Shown: positions 1 through 9,093 of the stretch, piece by piece
How positions within the stretch are numbered: the stretch's first letter is position 1
Layout of the letters: the number at the start of each line of letters is the position of its first letter
NCBI GenBank assembly: GCA_963780895.1
Contig: CAWAEG010000001.1
Location: 868,001-932,000, forward strand
Length of the DNA stretch: 64,000 nucleotides
Source of the DNA: DASQFI01 sp963780895
GTDB taxonomy: Bacteria; Acidobacteriota; Vicinamibacteria; Vicinamibacterales; SCN-69-37
Direction: 5' to 3'
Notes under the pieces: model-generated
What the model was told of the DNA's origin: nothing
The model's input: the letters and a program-made list of their open reading frames with translations, nothing else
Databases searched by the model: none
Translations under genes and position numbers: made by a program

Positions 1-1
1 C

Positions 2-298
2 CTGATTCTGGCGCTCGTCGAAGAGCGCCCGCGGCATGGCTATGAGATCGCGCGCCTCATCGACGAACGATCGGGCGGCGCGCTCAAGTACCACGTCGCC
101 TCGCTCTACCCGACCCTCTATCGGCTCGAGGATCGCGGGCTGATCGAAGGGCGCTGGGTCGAGAAAACCGGAATACGCCGGCGGCGGTACTACCGGCTGC
201 TGCCGAAAGGGCGGCGCGTGCTCGCCGCCGAGCGGACCATTTTTCAACGCTTCTTCGCCACGCTCGATCGCGTCGCGAGAATCGCCCCCGCACGCTGA
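2..298 (+). CDS. PadR family transcriptional regulator (5' end off window)
   Basis: The visible 98 residues are the C-terminal part of a PadR winged-helix repressor; the start lies before base 1. The readable frame begins LILALVEERPRHGYEIARLI, followed by a SLYPTLYRLEDRGLIEGRW stretch. This is the recognition-helix and wing region of PadR proteins (seen directly). The C-terminal helix RVLAAERTIFQRFFATLDRV would be the dimerisation helix. The stop TGA overlaps the ATG of the permease downstream (TGATG), so the two are translationally coupled. PadR regulators sit next to this kind of two-module permease in Acidobacteriota and probably control it (family knowledge plus inference). Confidence 0.9.
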   Translation: MILALVEERPRHGYEIARLIDERSGGALKYHVASLYPTLYRLEDRGLIEGRWVEKTGIRRRRYYRLLPKGRRVLAAERTIFQRFFATLDRVARIAPAR

Positions 299-2991
299 TG
301 GACTGGACAGCGGAAGTCCGATCGGCGCTCGGCCGCCGCCAGACCGACCCCGATGAACAGGTTGTCCTCGAGATCGCCCAGCACGCCTCCGCGTTGTTCG
401 AAACCGAATGTGCCGACGGGCGATCGCCTGAGGAGGCGAAGGATCGAATCCGCGAGCAAATAGAGATCTGGTGCCGCGATGTCGCGGACTATCCGAGGCG
501 ACGCTCTCCGGTGCCCGCGGTGGAGCCGCCGCCGGCCGCGTCATCGCGCCTCACCGGATGGGCGCACGACATCCGGTACGGCCTGCGCGTGTTGCGGCGC
601 CAGCGCGGGTTCACGCTGACAGCCGTTGTCACGACGGCCCTCGGCATCGGCGCTGTCGGCACGCTGTTCAGCGTCGCATACGGCGTCCTTCTGCGGCCGC
701 TGCCGTGGCCGAATGCCGGCAGCCTGATTCGCCTCTGGGAGACGCGCGAGGGCGGTACGCGAACGCTGCCGCTGATCGTGACGAATCGGACATATGACGC
801 CTGGGCCGCGCGGCCGGAGACAATCAGCGGTCTCGCGGCCTGGACCGCCGTCCGAGCGGTCACGCTGGGCGACGATGCTCAGGGGACACGGGTGCAGGCG
901 CTTCCGGTCAACTCGAGCCTGTTCGGGTTGCTGGGTGTGCGCCCGAGCCTCGGGACAATTTTCAATGAAGCCGGCAAGGATCTCCCGCGCGAAATCATCC
1001 TCTCGCACGGGCTCTGGCGTGAGCGCTTTGGCGGGGCACCGGACATCATCGGCCGGGCGCTCGTCGTCGACGGGATTTCGCGCGTCGTCGTCGGCGTGAT
1101 GCCGGCCTCGTTTCAGTTCCCGAATCCCGAAGTCCGGGCGTGGCTGCCTTTCCGCGTGCCGCCCGTGCAATCCCACGAAGGCACGACCCAGTCGCTGTCG
1201 ATGTTCAATGCGATGGCACGGCTGCGGCCGGGAGCGACGGCCAACCAGGCCGCCGCCGAGGCGACCGCGCGCGCGGGCGGCGGCACACGGCCAGGTATGG
1301 TGGACATCGCGATCTTCGGCACCAAGGGCGAAGCGCTGATCCATGCGATGCCGTATGCGGCGTTCGTCACGCGCGAAGTGCGCGCGCCGGTCATCGCGTT
1401 CCTCGCGGCCGTGGGGCTCCTGTTCCTGACGGCCGTCGCGAGCATCTCGAGCATGCAACTGGCCCGGGCGGCCGCGCGCCGCCGCGAGCTCGCGCTCCGC
1501 GCCGCGCTCGGAGCGGGCTTGGGACGACTCGCGCGGCAGCTCCTCGTGGAAAGCGCGCTGCTCGGTCTGATGAGCGGCGTGGCGGGAATCGTGCTGACGG
1601 CCGCGCTCCATGCGACCCTGCCGTGGCTGTTGCCGGCCGACTTCCCCCGACTCACGGACGTCGCGCTCGACTGGCGTGTTATCGCGTTTTCCGGGGTGGT
1701 CGCGCTGCTCGCCGGACTCGCGTTCGGCATGTTGCCGGCGCTGCAGGTTCGCCGGCTGAGTCTGGTCGAGGCGTTGACGGAGGATTCGCTCGCGCCGGTC
1801 GGCCTGGGCGGCCGTTCGAACGTCGGCCGGATGCGCGCGGTCATCATGGCGGGTCAGATCGCGGTCGCGTCGTTTCTGCTCGTGGGCGCGGCGCTCCTCG
1901 GCCGGACGTTCTCGGCGTTGTGGACCACGGATCGCGGGTACGAACCCACCAACGTACTCACGGCGCGCCTGATGCTGCCCGATCGACTGTTCAAACCCGA
2001 GGTCCGCGCCTCATTCCTTCGCGATCTTCTCGACCAGATGGCGGCCACGCCGGGCGTGCAGGCCGCGGGTTTTACGACGGTGCTTCCGCTCGGCAACGTT
2101 GAGTCGCTGTACGGCTTCAAGCTGCCGGGACGAGGTGGCGAGATCATCGAAGCGCAAGCGGCGACGAGAGTCGTGAGTCCCGGATATTTCCAGGCGCTCG
2201 GGATCCGTCTCGCGGCCGGCAGAACGTTCACGGACGCCGATACGGTGTCATCGCCCCCGGTGGTCGTCGTCAATCACGCGTTCGTGCGCGCCTATCTGCG
2301 CGGCGACGGGGTCGGCGAAGTGCTGCCCGTGGAGCTGGCGCAGTCAGCACCTCCGCGCTGGACCATCGCTGGCGTGATCGAAGACGTGCAGCAGCAGGCA
2401 CGTGGCGACTCGCCCCAACCTGAGATCTACCTCTCCTATCGTCAGCTGGCGCGCGGGCTCGGCTTCGATGAGCCGGTGCTCGTCGTGCGCAGTGAACAGG
2501 ATCCCGCGATGCTCGTCGCGCGAGTGCGCCAGACCGTGGACCAGCTGCGTCGTGATGTTCATCTCGATTCCGTGATGACGATGGAGAGCCGGTTGATGAC
2601 AAGCCTGGCGCGGCCGAGGCTCTACGCGATCCTGCTCGGTGGGTTCGCCGGTTTCGCGCTTCTCATTGCCGGTGTGGGCCTGTTCGGCGTCCTCGCGTAC
2701 GGGGTCGCGCAGCGGCGCCGGGAGATGGCCATCCGCGCCGCGCTGGGCGCGACGCCGGCCGCGCTCGTCGCGCTCGTCCTCCGGCAGGGTCTGGCCATGA
2801 CGATCGCCGGCCTGGCGATCGGGCTCAGCGCCGCCTACGTCGCCGTGGCCTGGATCGCGGGGTTCCTGTTTGGCGTGACCGCGCGCGATCCAGTGTCGTT
2901 CGTCACCGTGGCGATCGTGCTGTTCATCGTGGCCGGACTGGCCTCGTTCGTTCCCGCTCGCCGGGCCGCAGGCCGGGTTACCGTTCTATAG
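298..2991 (+). CDS. ABC transporter permease, two FtsX modules (ADOP type)
   Basis: This 897-residue membrane protein has the architecture of acidobacterial duplicated orphan permeases. A soluble N-terminal helical region (about 1-85) is followed by two MacB-like periplasmic plus FtsX permease modules. A first membrane segment lies near residues 105-130. The two modules are marked by a repeated cytoplasmic motif, RRRELALRAALGA near residue 393 and RRREMAIRAALGA near 806, each followed by hydrophobic segments. No ATPase gene is adjacent, as is usual for this class, so it must borrow an ATPase or act otherwise. The start is fixed by TGATG overlap with padR. The substrate cannot be told from sequence; a lipid, peptide or drug exporter is likely. 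Confidence 0.88.
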   Translation: MDWTAEVRSALGRRQTDPDEQVVLEIAQHASALFETECADGRSPEEAKDRIREQIEIWCRDVADYPRRRSPVPAVEPPPAASSRLTGWAHDIRYGLRVLRRQRGFTLTAVVTTALGIGAVGTLFSVAYGVLLRPLPWPNAGSLIRLWETREGGTRTLPLIVTNRTYDAWAARPETISGLAAWTAVRAVTLGDDAQGTRVQALPVNSSLFGLLGVRPSLGTIFNEAGKDLPREIILSHGLWRERFGGAPDIIGRALVVDGISRVVVGVMPASFQFPNPEVRAWLPFRVPPVQSHEGTTQSLSMFNAMARLRPGATANQAAAEATARAGGGTRPGMVDIAIFGTKGEALIHAMPYAAFVTREVRAPVIAFLAAVGLLFLTAVASISSMQLARAAARRRELALRAALGAGLGRLARQLLVESALLGLMSGVAGIVLTAALHATLPWLLPADFPRLTDVALDWRVIAFSGVVALLAGLAFGMLPALQVRRLSLVEALTEDSLAPVGLGGRSNVGRMRAVIMAGQIAVASFLLVGAALLGRTFSALWTTDRGYEPTNVLTARLMLPDRLFKPEVRASFLRDLLDQMAATPGVQAAGFTTVLPLGNVESLYGFKLPGRGGEIIEAQAATRVVSPGYFQALGIRLAAGRTFTDADTVSSPPVVVVNHAFVRAYLRGDGVGEVLPVELAQSAPPRWTIAGVIEDVQQQARGDSPQPEIYLSYRQLARGLGFDEPVLVVRSEQDPAMLVARVRQTVDQLRRDVHLDSVMTMESRLMTSLARPRLYAILLGGFAGFALLIAGVGLFGVLAYGVAQRRREMAIRAALGATPAALVALVLRQGLAMTIAGLAIGLSAAYVAVAWIAGFLFGVTARDPVSFVTVAIVLFIVAGLASFVPARRAAGRVTVL

Positions 2992-3068
2992 ATTCCTCGC
3001 ATTTGGAGGCGGGCGACCAACCTCGCGATGGAGTTGGTCACCTTTCCCCGCGTGCACGAAGTCTGCGG

Positions 3069-3084
3069 AAACTGACCCGTCCCC
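3069..3084 (+). repeat. Solitary AAACTGACCCGTCCCC word
   Basis: This 16-nt word lies between the permease and the histidine kinase. It recurs with one mismatch at 38876-38891 (AAACTGACCCATCCCC). Its core CCCGTCCCC reappears inside the fold-back arms at 9152-9196 and 63452-63555, and as CCTGTCCCC at 5422-5515. It looks like a half-element of the same REP-like family. No matching arm is present nearby. The rest of the 3000-3143 gap holds only a weak GACCAAC/GTTGGTC stem. Confidence 0.5.
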
Positions 3085-3143
3085 TTGACGTCTGACCGGC
3101 GCAGCGACAACATTCCCGGGCGGGCTCCAGTCGAGAAGCTGTC

Positions 3144-5051
3144 ATGCGCCAACCTGTCAGTGCCGATCCGACCGTGCTCCTTGAAGAGCTGCGCAACATC
3201 TACGCGACGGCGCCGGTCGGGCTCTGCTGCGTCGATTCCGAGATGCGGTACGTCAGCATCAACGATCAGCTGGCTCAGGCCAACGGCCGGCCGGCGTCCG
3301 AGCACATCGGGCGGACCTTGCGGGAGATGATTCCGCAGCTCGCGCCCGCGGTTGAACTGGTCTATAGACGGGTGCTCGCCACGGGGAAGCCGGAGCTCGA
3401 TGTCGAGGTCGTCGGCTCGACCGCTGCGGCGCCGGATATCGTGCGGACCTGGCTGTGCAGCTATTCTCCTGTGCACGATGAGGAGAATCGCATCATCGGC
3501 GTCAACACGGTTATACAGGACGTCACCGGGTCGCGCGCGTCCGCTTCGGCGCTCGAGGAGGTCAACAAGTCGCTGCGCCAGCGCGACGAGTTCCTTCACG
3601 TTGTCAGCAACAAGCTGCCTCAGGCGATGCTATTTCGAGTCGTGCATCCGCCGGAAGGCGGCTTTCAGTTCATCTATGTCAGCAAAGGCGTCACGGAGGT
3701 CCTTGGTCTCGAGGCCGACCACCTGCTCAAGGAGTCAGCTGCGTTCCTCGACCAGATCCTCGAGGACGATCGGACGCGCTTCCTCGACGCCATGAATGCG
3801 GCGGTCCAGAACCTCACGCCGCTCGATCAGACGGTCCGCGTGCGATGGCCCGATGGCGGCCTCCACTGGTGCGTCATTCGCTCGGCGCCCAGCCGCCTCG
3901 ATCACGGAGGTGTTCTGTGCGAAGGCGTCATGTTCAACACGACGGATCTCAAGGCAGCTCAGGACGCCCTGATCGACAGCCAGTCGCAGTATCACGCCAT
4001 GCTGTCGGCCCTCCCGGACCTGGTGTTCCTGTTCAGCAACGACGGGAGGTATTTGGACGTGCATCCGCGCGACGACAGCAGGTTGTTCGTGCCGGTCAAC
4101 CAGCTCATTGGAAAGACCGTCTCGGAAGTGCTGCCGCCTGAACCCGCCCGGGAGTTCGCACGGTGCCTGGATCGAGTGATCGCTGAAGGCTCGGCGCAGA
4201 TGGACTACTCGCTGCCGGTCGACGGCAAGACTCGCCGGTACGAGGCGCGCATGGTGCCGTGCGACCCGGGTCGAGTCCTGGCGATCGTGAGAGACGTGAC
4301 CGAGAGCAAGCGAGCCCAAGACGAAGCCGAACGCAGCCGGCAGGAGCTCGCGCACATCTCACGCGTGACCCTGCTCGGCGAGATCACGGCCTCGCTGGCC
4401 CACGAGCTCAACCAGCCGTTGACCGCGATTCTCGCCAATGCGCATGCCGTCCGGCACAGTCTCGCCGCGAAACGCATCACCGAAGCCGAGACCGACGATG
4501 TCCTGCAGGAGATCATCGCGGCCTCCAATCGCGCCGGCGACGTGATTCGCCGGCTCCGCACCTGGCTCACGCGCGATCAGCCCGCCCTGCAGGCGCTGGA
4601 CGTCAATCAGGTCGTGAGCGACGTCGAGCGCTTGCTTCATAGCGAGCTGATCATTCGGCACGTCAAGTTGACACACCATCTCCGGACCGGTCTGCCCGCG
4701 GTGTCAGCCGACCGCGTGCAGCTCCAGCAGGTCATCCTCAATCTCGCGCTGAACGGCATCGAAGCGATGCAGGACCGGCCCGTGAGCGCCCGGCAACTCA
4801 CGATTGCCACGTCCCTGGCCAATCGGGGCGTGCTGGTGTCCGTGCGGGATCGCGGGACCGGCATTCTTCCCGACCACATGGATCGGTTGTTCGACCCGTT
4901 CTTCAGCACCAAGCCGACGGGACTCGGCGTGGGTCTCCGCATCTGCTGGTCCATCGTCACGGGGTACGGCGGCCGGATCTGGGCCGAGAACAACGCCGAT
5001 GCGGGCGCGACGTTCTTTTTCACGCTCCAGCCGTCGGCCGAATCCGTATGA
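3144..5051 (+). CDS. Cytosolic PAS-domain sensor histidine kinase
   Basis: The 635-residue protein has no membrane segments. Three PAS-like domains occupy about 12-130, 155-275 and 285-392. The first two end in NTVIQDVTGSR and GVMFNTTDLK, which resemble PAS/PAC ends. A DctB/FixL-type HisKA domain follows, with the phospho-acceptor His at 420 in SLAHELNQPL. The ATPase domain has an N-box (NLALNGIEAM, Asn537), DRGTGI (569-574), an F-box DPFFSTK (584-590) and GLGVGL (593-598). All expected catalytic residues are present. The stop overlaps the start of the response regulator by ATGA, so they form a two-component pair. The signal is unknown; a soluble multi-PAS layout suggests redox, light or a small ligand. 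Confidence 0.93.
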   Translation: MRQPVSADPTVLLEELRNIYATAPVGLCCVDSEMRYVSINDQLAQANGRPASEHIGRTLREMIPQLAPAVELVYRRVLATGKPELDVEVVGSTAAAPDIVRTWLCSYSPVHDEENRIIGVNTVIQDVTGSRASASALEEVNKSLRQRDEFLHVVSNKLPQAMLFRVVHPPEGGFQFIYVSKGVTEVLGLEADHLLKESAAFLDQILEDDRTRFLDAMNAAVQNLTPLDQTVRVRWPDGGLHWCVIRSAPSRLDHGGVLCEGVMFNTTDLKAAQDALIDSQSQYHAMLSALPDLVFLFSNDGRYLDVHPRDDSRLFVPVNQLIGKTVSEVLPPEPAREFARCLDRVIAEGSAQMDYSLPVDGKTRRYEARMVPCDPGRVLAIVRDVTESKRAQDEAERSRQELAHISRVTLLGEITASLAHELNQPLTAILANAHAVRHSLAAKRITEAETDDVLQEIIAASNRAGDVIRRLRTWLTRDQPALQALDVNQVVSDVERLLHSELIIRHVKLTHHLRTGLPAVSADRVQLQQVILNLALNGIEAMQDRPVSARQLTIATSLANRGVLVSVRDRGTGILPDHMDRLFDPFFSTKPTGLGVGLRICWSIVTGYGGRIWAENNADAGATFFFTLQPSAESV

Positions 5052-5449
5052 CGACGCCGCTCACCGTCTGTGTCGTTGACGACGACCTGGCGGTCCTGCG
5101 GGGTCTGACGCGTCTGTGCAGCGCGTGGGGCTATGACGTCCGGGCATTTACATCCGCTCAGCAGTTTCTGGAGCACGTTCGGTACGAAGCCGACGCGGTC
5201 GGTTGCGTCGTGCTGGACGTGCACTTGCCCGGGATGTCAGGTCTGGAGCTGCAAGCCGAGCTTGCGCTGAGGCAGGTGCTCGTGCCGATTGTTTTCGTCA
5301 CCGGCGCGGGTGACGACACGCTCCGCTCACGGGCGCTGGCTGATGGCGCCGTCGCGTTTCTGGAGAAGCCGTTTGACGACGTGGAGCTCCTGCGCGCCGT
5401 GCGGGAAGCGCTGGCGAGGAGCGGGGACAGGTTAGTTGGGGACAGGTGA
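5048..5449 (+). CDS. Single-domain response regulator
   Basis: A 133-residue CheY-like receiver with no output domain. It has the acidic pocket D11-D13, phospho-acceptor D57 in VLDVHLPGMSG, T85 (FVTGAGDD) and the invariant K107 (LEKPFDD). It resembles the receiver of FixJ-type regulators. It is coupled to the kinase by ATGA overlap. The natural C terminus probably ends near residues 122-124: the last codons (RSGDRLVGDR) are read from the left arm of a 35-bp palindrome starting at 5422, which also supplies the stop codon. Output may be through protein-protein interaction, or an output domain may have been lost when the palindrome arrived (inference). Confidence 0.9.
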   Translation: MTTPLTVCVVDDDLAVLRGLTRLCSAWGYDVRAFTSAQQFLEHVRYEADAVGCVVLDVHLPGMSGLELQAELALRQVLVPIVFVTGAGDDTLRSRALADGAVAFLEKPFDDVELLRAVREALARSGDRLVGDR

Positions 5450-5515
5450 GACCAGGACTGCGATTTTGAGTCTGATTTGACCTGGTCTCACCTGTCCCCA
5501 ACTAACCTGTCCCCG
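5422..5515. repeat. 35-bp perfect inverted repeat, GTCCCC family
   Basis: Arms 5422-5456 and 5481-5515 are perfect reverse complements around a 24-nt loop. Each arm contains two tandem copies of GGGGACAGGT separated by TAGTT. The left arm encodes the end of the response regulator; the right arm ends 5 nt before the GTG of the peroxidase remnant. It would fold into a very stable hairpin in RNA. The lack of a T-run after the right arm argues against a classical terminator. It shares the GTCCCC word with the elements at 9152-9196 and 63452-63555. Confidence 0.9.
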
Positions 5516-5520
5516 ACGCC

Positions 5521-6164
5521 GTGCGCGCCATTCTCGTCGTTCTTTTCGCCGGTCATGCGCTGATCGCCGGCGCACAACAGTGGACCGGTGCTCCGCGCGG
5601 ACTCGATCCGTACCTGCCGATTCCCCAAGACAATCCACAGACGGCCGCCAAGATCGCGCTGGGCCGCCGGCTGTTTTTCGATCGCCAGCTCTCGGCGGAT
5701 GGATCGATCTCCTGCGCGACCTGTCACGATCCTCAAAAGGCCTTTGCCGACAATCGGCCGGTCGCCATCGGCATCCGCCAGCGGCGTGGCACACGCAACG
5801 CGCCGTCGCTCGTGAATCGGGGATAACCTTCACCGACGAGCGCTTTCACAACACCGGTGTCGCGTGGACCGGGACCATCTACACCGACGAAGGCCGCGCC
5901 GCCGTGACCAGGCTTCCGCGCGATCGCGGCGCCTTCAAGACGCCGTCGCTACGCGACGTCGCCCGCACGGCGCCGTACATGCACGACGGCAGCCTCGCGA
6001 CGCTCGAGGACGTCGTCGCGTTCTACGACGCGGGCGGCCGCGCCAATCCGGCACTCGATGCGGAGATGTTCTCGCTCAAATTGACGTCCGCGCAGCAGTC
6101 CGCGCTCGTAGCGTTCTTGAAGACGCTCAACGGCGTGATCACGGAAGGCATCAGCGGACGCTGA
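5521..6164 (+). pseudogene. Di-haem cytochrome c peroxidase (MauG-like), internal deletion and frameshift
   Basis: The first part (GTG at 5521 to TAA at 5824-5826, 101 aa) has a signal peptide and the N-terminal haem site CATCH, and ends at the family motif GTRNAPSLVNRG. The coding continues in another frame from about 5820 with FTDERFHNTGVAW, DRGAFKTPSLRDVARTAPYM and HDGSLATLEDVVAFYD, the typical C-terminal third. The central section that should follow NRG, including FFWDGR and the second CxxCH haem site, is absent. A deletion of roughly 100-150 codons with frame change at about 5818-5827 explains both. The gene is therefore probably dead, unless this is an assembly join. Its 3' end overlaps the convergent vWFA gene by 14 nt. 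Confidence 0.85.
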
Positions 6165-8118
6165 ACGGCACGTCGCGTTTGGGTGTGATCCGCTCGGCAC
6201 GGTGCGCCTCGATTGTCAGCAGGTGCTGGCCGGCCGAGAGGAGATCGAGCGGCAGTCGAACGAGATAGTCGGCGGCCCGATTCGTTCCAAACCGATTCAC
6301 GTCGAGCGAGTCGCTGCGATCCACCACTGCCGCACCCTGGTCGTCGAGTATGCGGACGCTCACGATGACGGATGAGAGCGTGGTGGTTCCTCCTTGATAC
6401 ACGCGGACAAACGCGCTGACTTCATCGGCCCGTCCGAACCCGCGCGAGGCGGTCGGCACGATGGGTACGAGGCCCACGAGATCCGAGGGCAGGGACAGAG
6501 ACTCTCCGGGTTCGCGGCCCACGACCACGCCGGACAACGAGATCGGCTGCGCCGCAAAATCCGGCACCCCGATTTTGTGGAACAAGCCGCCAAGGCGACG
6601 CGTTCTCGGATCGTGCGCCGTGAGCCAGAGCTCGTAGTCGTTGGGCGCGACGTCGAGTAGCGACTGGAAAGAAGCCGATACCCAGCCAACCCCGGATGGG
6701 ACGGGGACGGGTCGTTTCGACTGAACGTCATATTTCGCGCTGCCTGACACGTACGCCACCGTCCGAACCGTCAGTTCCTCACTCGAGGATGCTGATGTTT
6801 CCACCACCTGGTGCGTGAGATCGAGTGTCATCAAGAGAACCGCGCCGGAACGATCAGGCGCCGCGAACGGAGCGACCGCAGCGGTCATCACGATGTCCGT
6901 GTTTGGGAGAAGGCCCGCAACTGATGCCGGCGGACGAGGCATCGCAGGTTCCCGCTCCTCCCGCGAGCCAGGTTTTGGGAGCGGCGAGGGACGCCGGTAC
7001 GCAGCGCGCGAGCGCACCGTGTAACTTCCACCGCGGGCAACTTTGATCTCGAGCCGGCGGTACTTGCCGTCAACCGTCGGGCGCGATGTCCGGAACCCGA
7101 TCAGGTAGTACGAGCGGTTCTCCTGGAGGATCTCGTCTACGGCGGTCGTGAGGTCGTTCGTCATGTAGTAGTTTCGGCCGCCCGTGGCATTCGGGCCGTT
7201 CTGCCAGAAGTCCGTTGACCGCCGCAACGGGTCGCGATCCACCTGCAACCCAGAGACATTCAGGTGATAGACCGGAACCGGCGGGATCAGGATTGGATCG
7301 AGGTCACGACCTGCGTCTGGTCTGCCGATCTCAACCCGGGTGCCGATATCGGGGATTCTGTACGTGCGCGGCGGACAAGGCGGCGGCGAGGACGTGCGTG
7401 TGGGATTGACCGGGATAGGCACCACTGATCTGAGTACGACGACGGCTTTCAGCGGCTGCGGCGAGAGCGCGAGAAGCCGCCTCAGGTCGAGAGCTGGATC
7501 GGGATGCGGCGGAGGCGGCCGGCACCCGCCTTCAGTGATCGGCGAGAAGCGGCGGACCACCGCGCGCAACGCCTCGCGGTCGTTCGTGAAGCGCAGTTCC
7601 GGTATCAGCTCATGCGTCAGCGCAACGGTTGCGAGATCCCGTGGACCGAGTCCATCGATGAGCTGGAGTGCGATCCGTTTCGCGTTGTCGATGGCCCAGC
7701 GATCGCTCACCACCGGTCCATCTTCCATTCTGCTCCTGGTGGTTTCTGTCGTCCGGCTCTTCGGGAGCGCGCAGCAGCGCAGGTCATCCATCACGATCGC
7801 CAGCAGACGGCGATTCGCGAAGTCGTTCGTCTGCACATCCGGCCGGGCGACAGACGCCCAGACCGGAGGTGGTGCATTGTCTTCCAACGCGATCTCCTGG
7901 ACGTCGACGATCTCCTGCGCCCGGCCATCTTCGAACACCTGAACGTCCGGTTTCGTGAGGCCACCCACATGGCGGTCATTGCCGTCGACGATGAACGCCT
8001 CCAACTGGACGACGTCCACACCCGCCCGAAATACCGGGGGTTGCTGAACTGGTGGACGATCCTGTGCGGCGACGATTGAGACGAGCGCGGCCGCGACGAG
8101 CGCGCGAGCGCATCGCAT
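6151..8118 (-). CDS. Secreted vWFA-related protein of the acidobacterial type
   Basis: The 655-residue protein starts with a short signal peptide (RALVAAALVSIVAAQ). It continues with the FRAGVDVVQLEAFIVDGNDRH section followed by LTKPDVQVFEDG, which opens the vWFA-related domain proteins abundant in Acidobacteriota. A degenerate von Willebrand A fold follows (LLAIVMDDL near 105; DLATVALTHELIPELRFTND near 160-185), then a YYLIGFRTSRPTVDGKYRRLEIKV section. The second half is beta-rich, with statements such as LWLTAHDPRTRRLGG and VSVRILDDQGAAV. Function is unknown; a periplasmic or surface adhesion role is the usual guess. It is monocistronic, with a convergent overlap at its 3' end. Confidence 0.85.
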   Translation of the reverse strand: MRCARALVAAALVSIVAAQDRPPVQQPPVFRAGVDVVQLEAFIVDGNDRHVGGLTKPDVQVFEDGRAQEIVDVQEIALEDNAPPPVWASVARPDVQTNDFANRRLLAIVMDDLRCCALPKSRTTETTRSRMEDGPVVSDRWAIDNAKRIALQLIDGLGPRDLATVALTHELIPELRFTNDREALRAVVRRFSPITEGGCRPPPPHPDPALDLRRLLALSPQPLKAVVVLRSVVPIPVNPTRTSSPPPCPPRTYRIPDIGTRVEIGRPDAGRDLDPILIPPVPVYHLNVSGLQVDRDPLRRSTDFWQNGPNATGGRNYYMTNDLTTAVDEILQENRSYYLIGFRTSRPTVDGKYRRLEIKVARGGSYTVRSRAAYRRPSPLPKPGSREEREPAMPRPPASVAGLLPNTDIVMTAAVAPFAAPDRSGAVLLMTLDLTHQVVETSASSSEELTVRTVAYVSGSAKYDVQSKRPVPVPSGVGWVSASFQSLLDVAPNDYELWLTAHDPRTRRLGGLFHKIGVPDFAAQPISLSGVVVGREPGESLSLPSDLVGLVPIVPTASRGFGRADEVSAFVRVYQGGTTTLSSVIVSVRILDDQGAAVVDRSDSLDVNRFGTNRAADYLVRLPLDLLSAGQHLLTIEAHRAERITPKRDVPFSVR

Positions 8119-8188
8119 GGGGGTTATCGTTTTCTGACAGGAGCTGGCCGGCTGATCCTAGCCCGTTTGGCTGCCGATCGTCGCGCGA

Positions 8189-9085
8189 TCATTGGACAGC
8201 GCGGCGCAGCTGCTCGTCGAGCGGGAGCGGCCGGAGATCGAACGTCCGCGCGGCGTCGTCGTTCGAGACGACGTTGTCGCCACCCTCGAGCATCTTCAGC
8301 AGGTCGCGCGTGAGCGGGATGTTTCCGGGCAGCCGTTCGGTGACCGTCGCGGGAATCGTCATCAACGCGGTGGGGACGTGCACCATGGGTCGAAGCCTGA
8401 TTCCGAGCACGCCGCGCAGCCGCCGCCAGAACTCGTTCCAGGTCACGATGTCCGGGCCGCCCAGCTCAAATGTTCGATTCGCAGCCCCAGGCTTTTCGAT
8501 CGCCTGAGCGAAATAGGCCGCCACGTCGTCGACCCAGATCGGCTGGATCTTCTGTTCGCCGCTACCAATGATCGCGGTGACCGGAGCGGCCTTCGCAAGC
8601 ATCTTGAACGTTGGGAGGATGCCGCCGCGGCGGCCGAAGATGAAGCTCGGCCGGAAGATCACGTACTCGAGGCCCGAACCCTTCGTGTCGTTCTCGTTCA
8701 TCCATTTCGCGTGGTAGTAGGGGACGAGATCCTTCGTTCGCTCGCTGACCCCGAGGGCGCTCATGAGGACGAAGCGCCGCACGCCCGCTTCTTTCGCGGC
8801 CGCGAGAAGGTGACGCGTGCCGCCGACCATCAGACGTTCGAACTGCTCGGGCTTTCCCTGCCGGATCGCGACGAGATGAACGACGACGTCGAGATCCCGC
8901 ACCCCGCGGCGAATGGAATCCGCATCAGTGACGTCCCCCAGGACCGCCGCCTGGCACCTGATGCCCGCGTCCCTCGCCGCGCCCGGTTGTCGTTCGAGAA
9001 CGCGCACGTCGTGGCCGGCGTCGGCGATGGCGTTCGCCACAGCAGGGCCGACGAAGCCCGTAGCGCCGGTGATGAAGACGCGCAT
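8189..9085 (-). CDS. NAD(P)-dependent epimerase/NDUFA9-like SDR
   Basis: A 298-residue extended or atypical short-chain dehydrogenase. The N-terminal dinucleotide fold TGATGFVGPAV (6-16) and VFITGATG are clear. DLDVVVHLVAIRQG is the second strand region, and FVLMSALGV followed by YYHAKWMNE supplies a Ser and a Y-x-x-x-K-like pair. IFRPSFIFGRRGG is the substrate-side loop seen in NAD(P)-binding NmrA/complex-I NDUFA9-like proteins. Its likely role is a sugar- or quinone-related NAD(P)H enzyme; the substrate is not identifiable. The start ATG lies 9 nt from the edge of a GACCTCGGGTTTC palindrome, leaving only TTTCTCC as a possible ribosome-binding region. Confidence 0.83.
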   Translation of the reverse strand: MRVFITGATGFVGPAVANAIADAGHDVRVLERQPGAARDAGIRCQAAVLGDVTDADSIRRGVRDLDVVVHLVAIRQGKPEQFERLMVGGTRHLLAAAKEAGVRRFVLMSALGVSERTKDLVPYYHAKWMNENDTKGSGLEYVIFRPSFIFGRRGGILPTFKMLAKAAPVTAIIGSGEQKIQPIWVDDVAAYFAQAIEKPGAANRTFELGGPDIVTWNEFWRRLRGVLGIRLRPMVHVPTALMTIPATVTERLPGNIPLTRDLLKMLEGGDNVVSNDDAARTFDLRPLPLDEQLRRAVQ

Positions 9086-9093
9086 GGAGAAAT

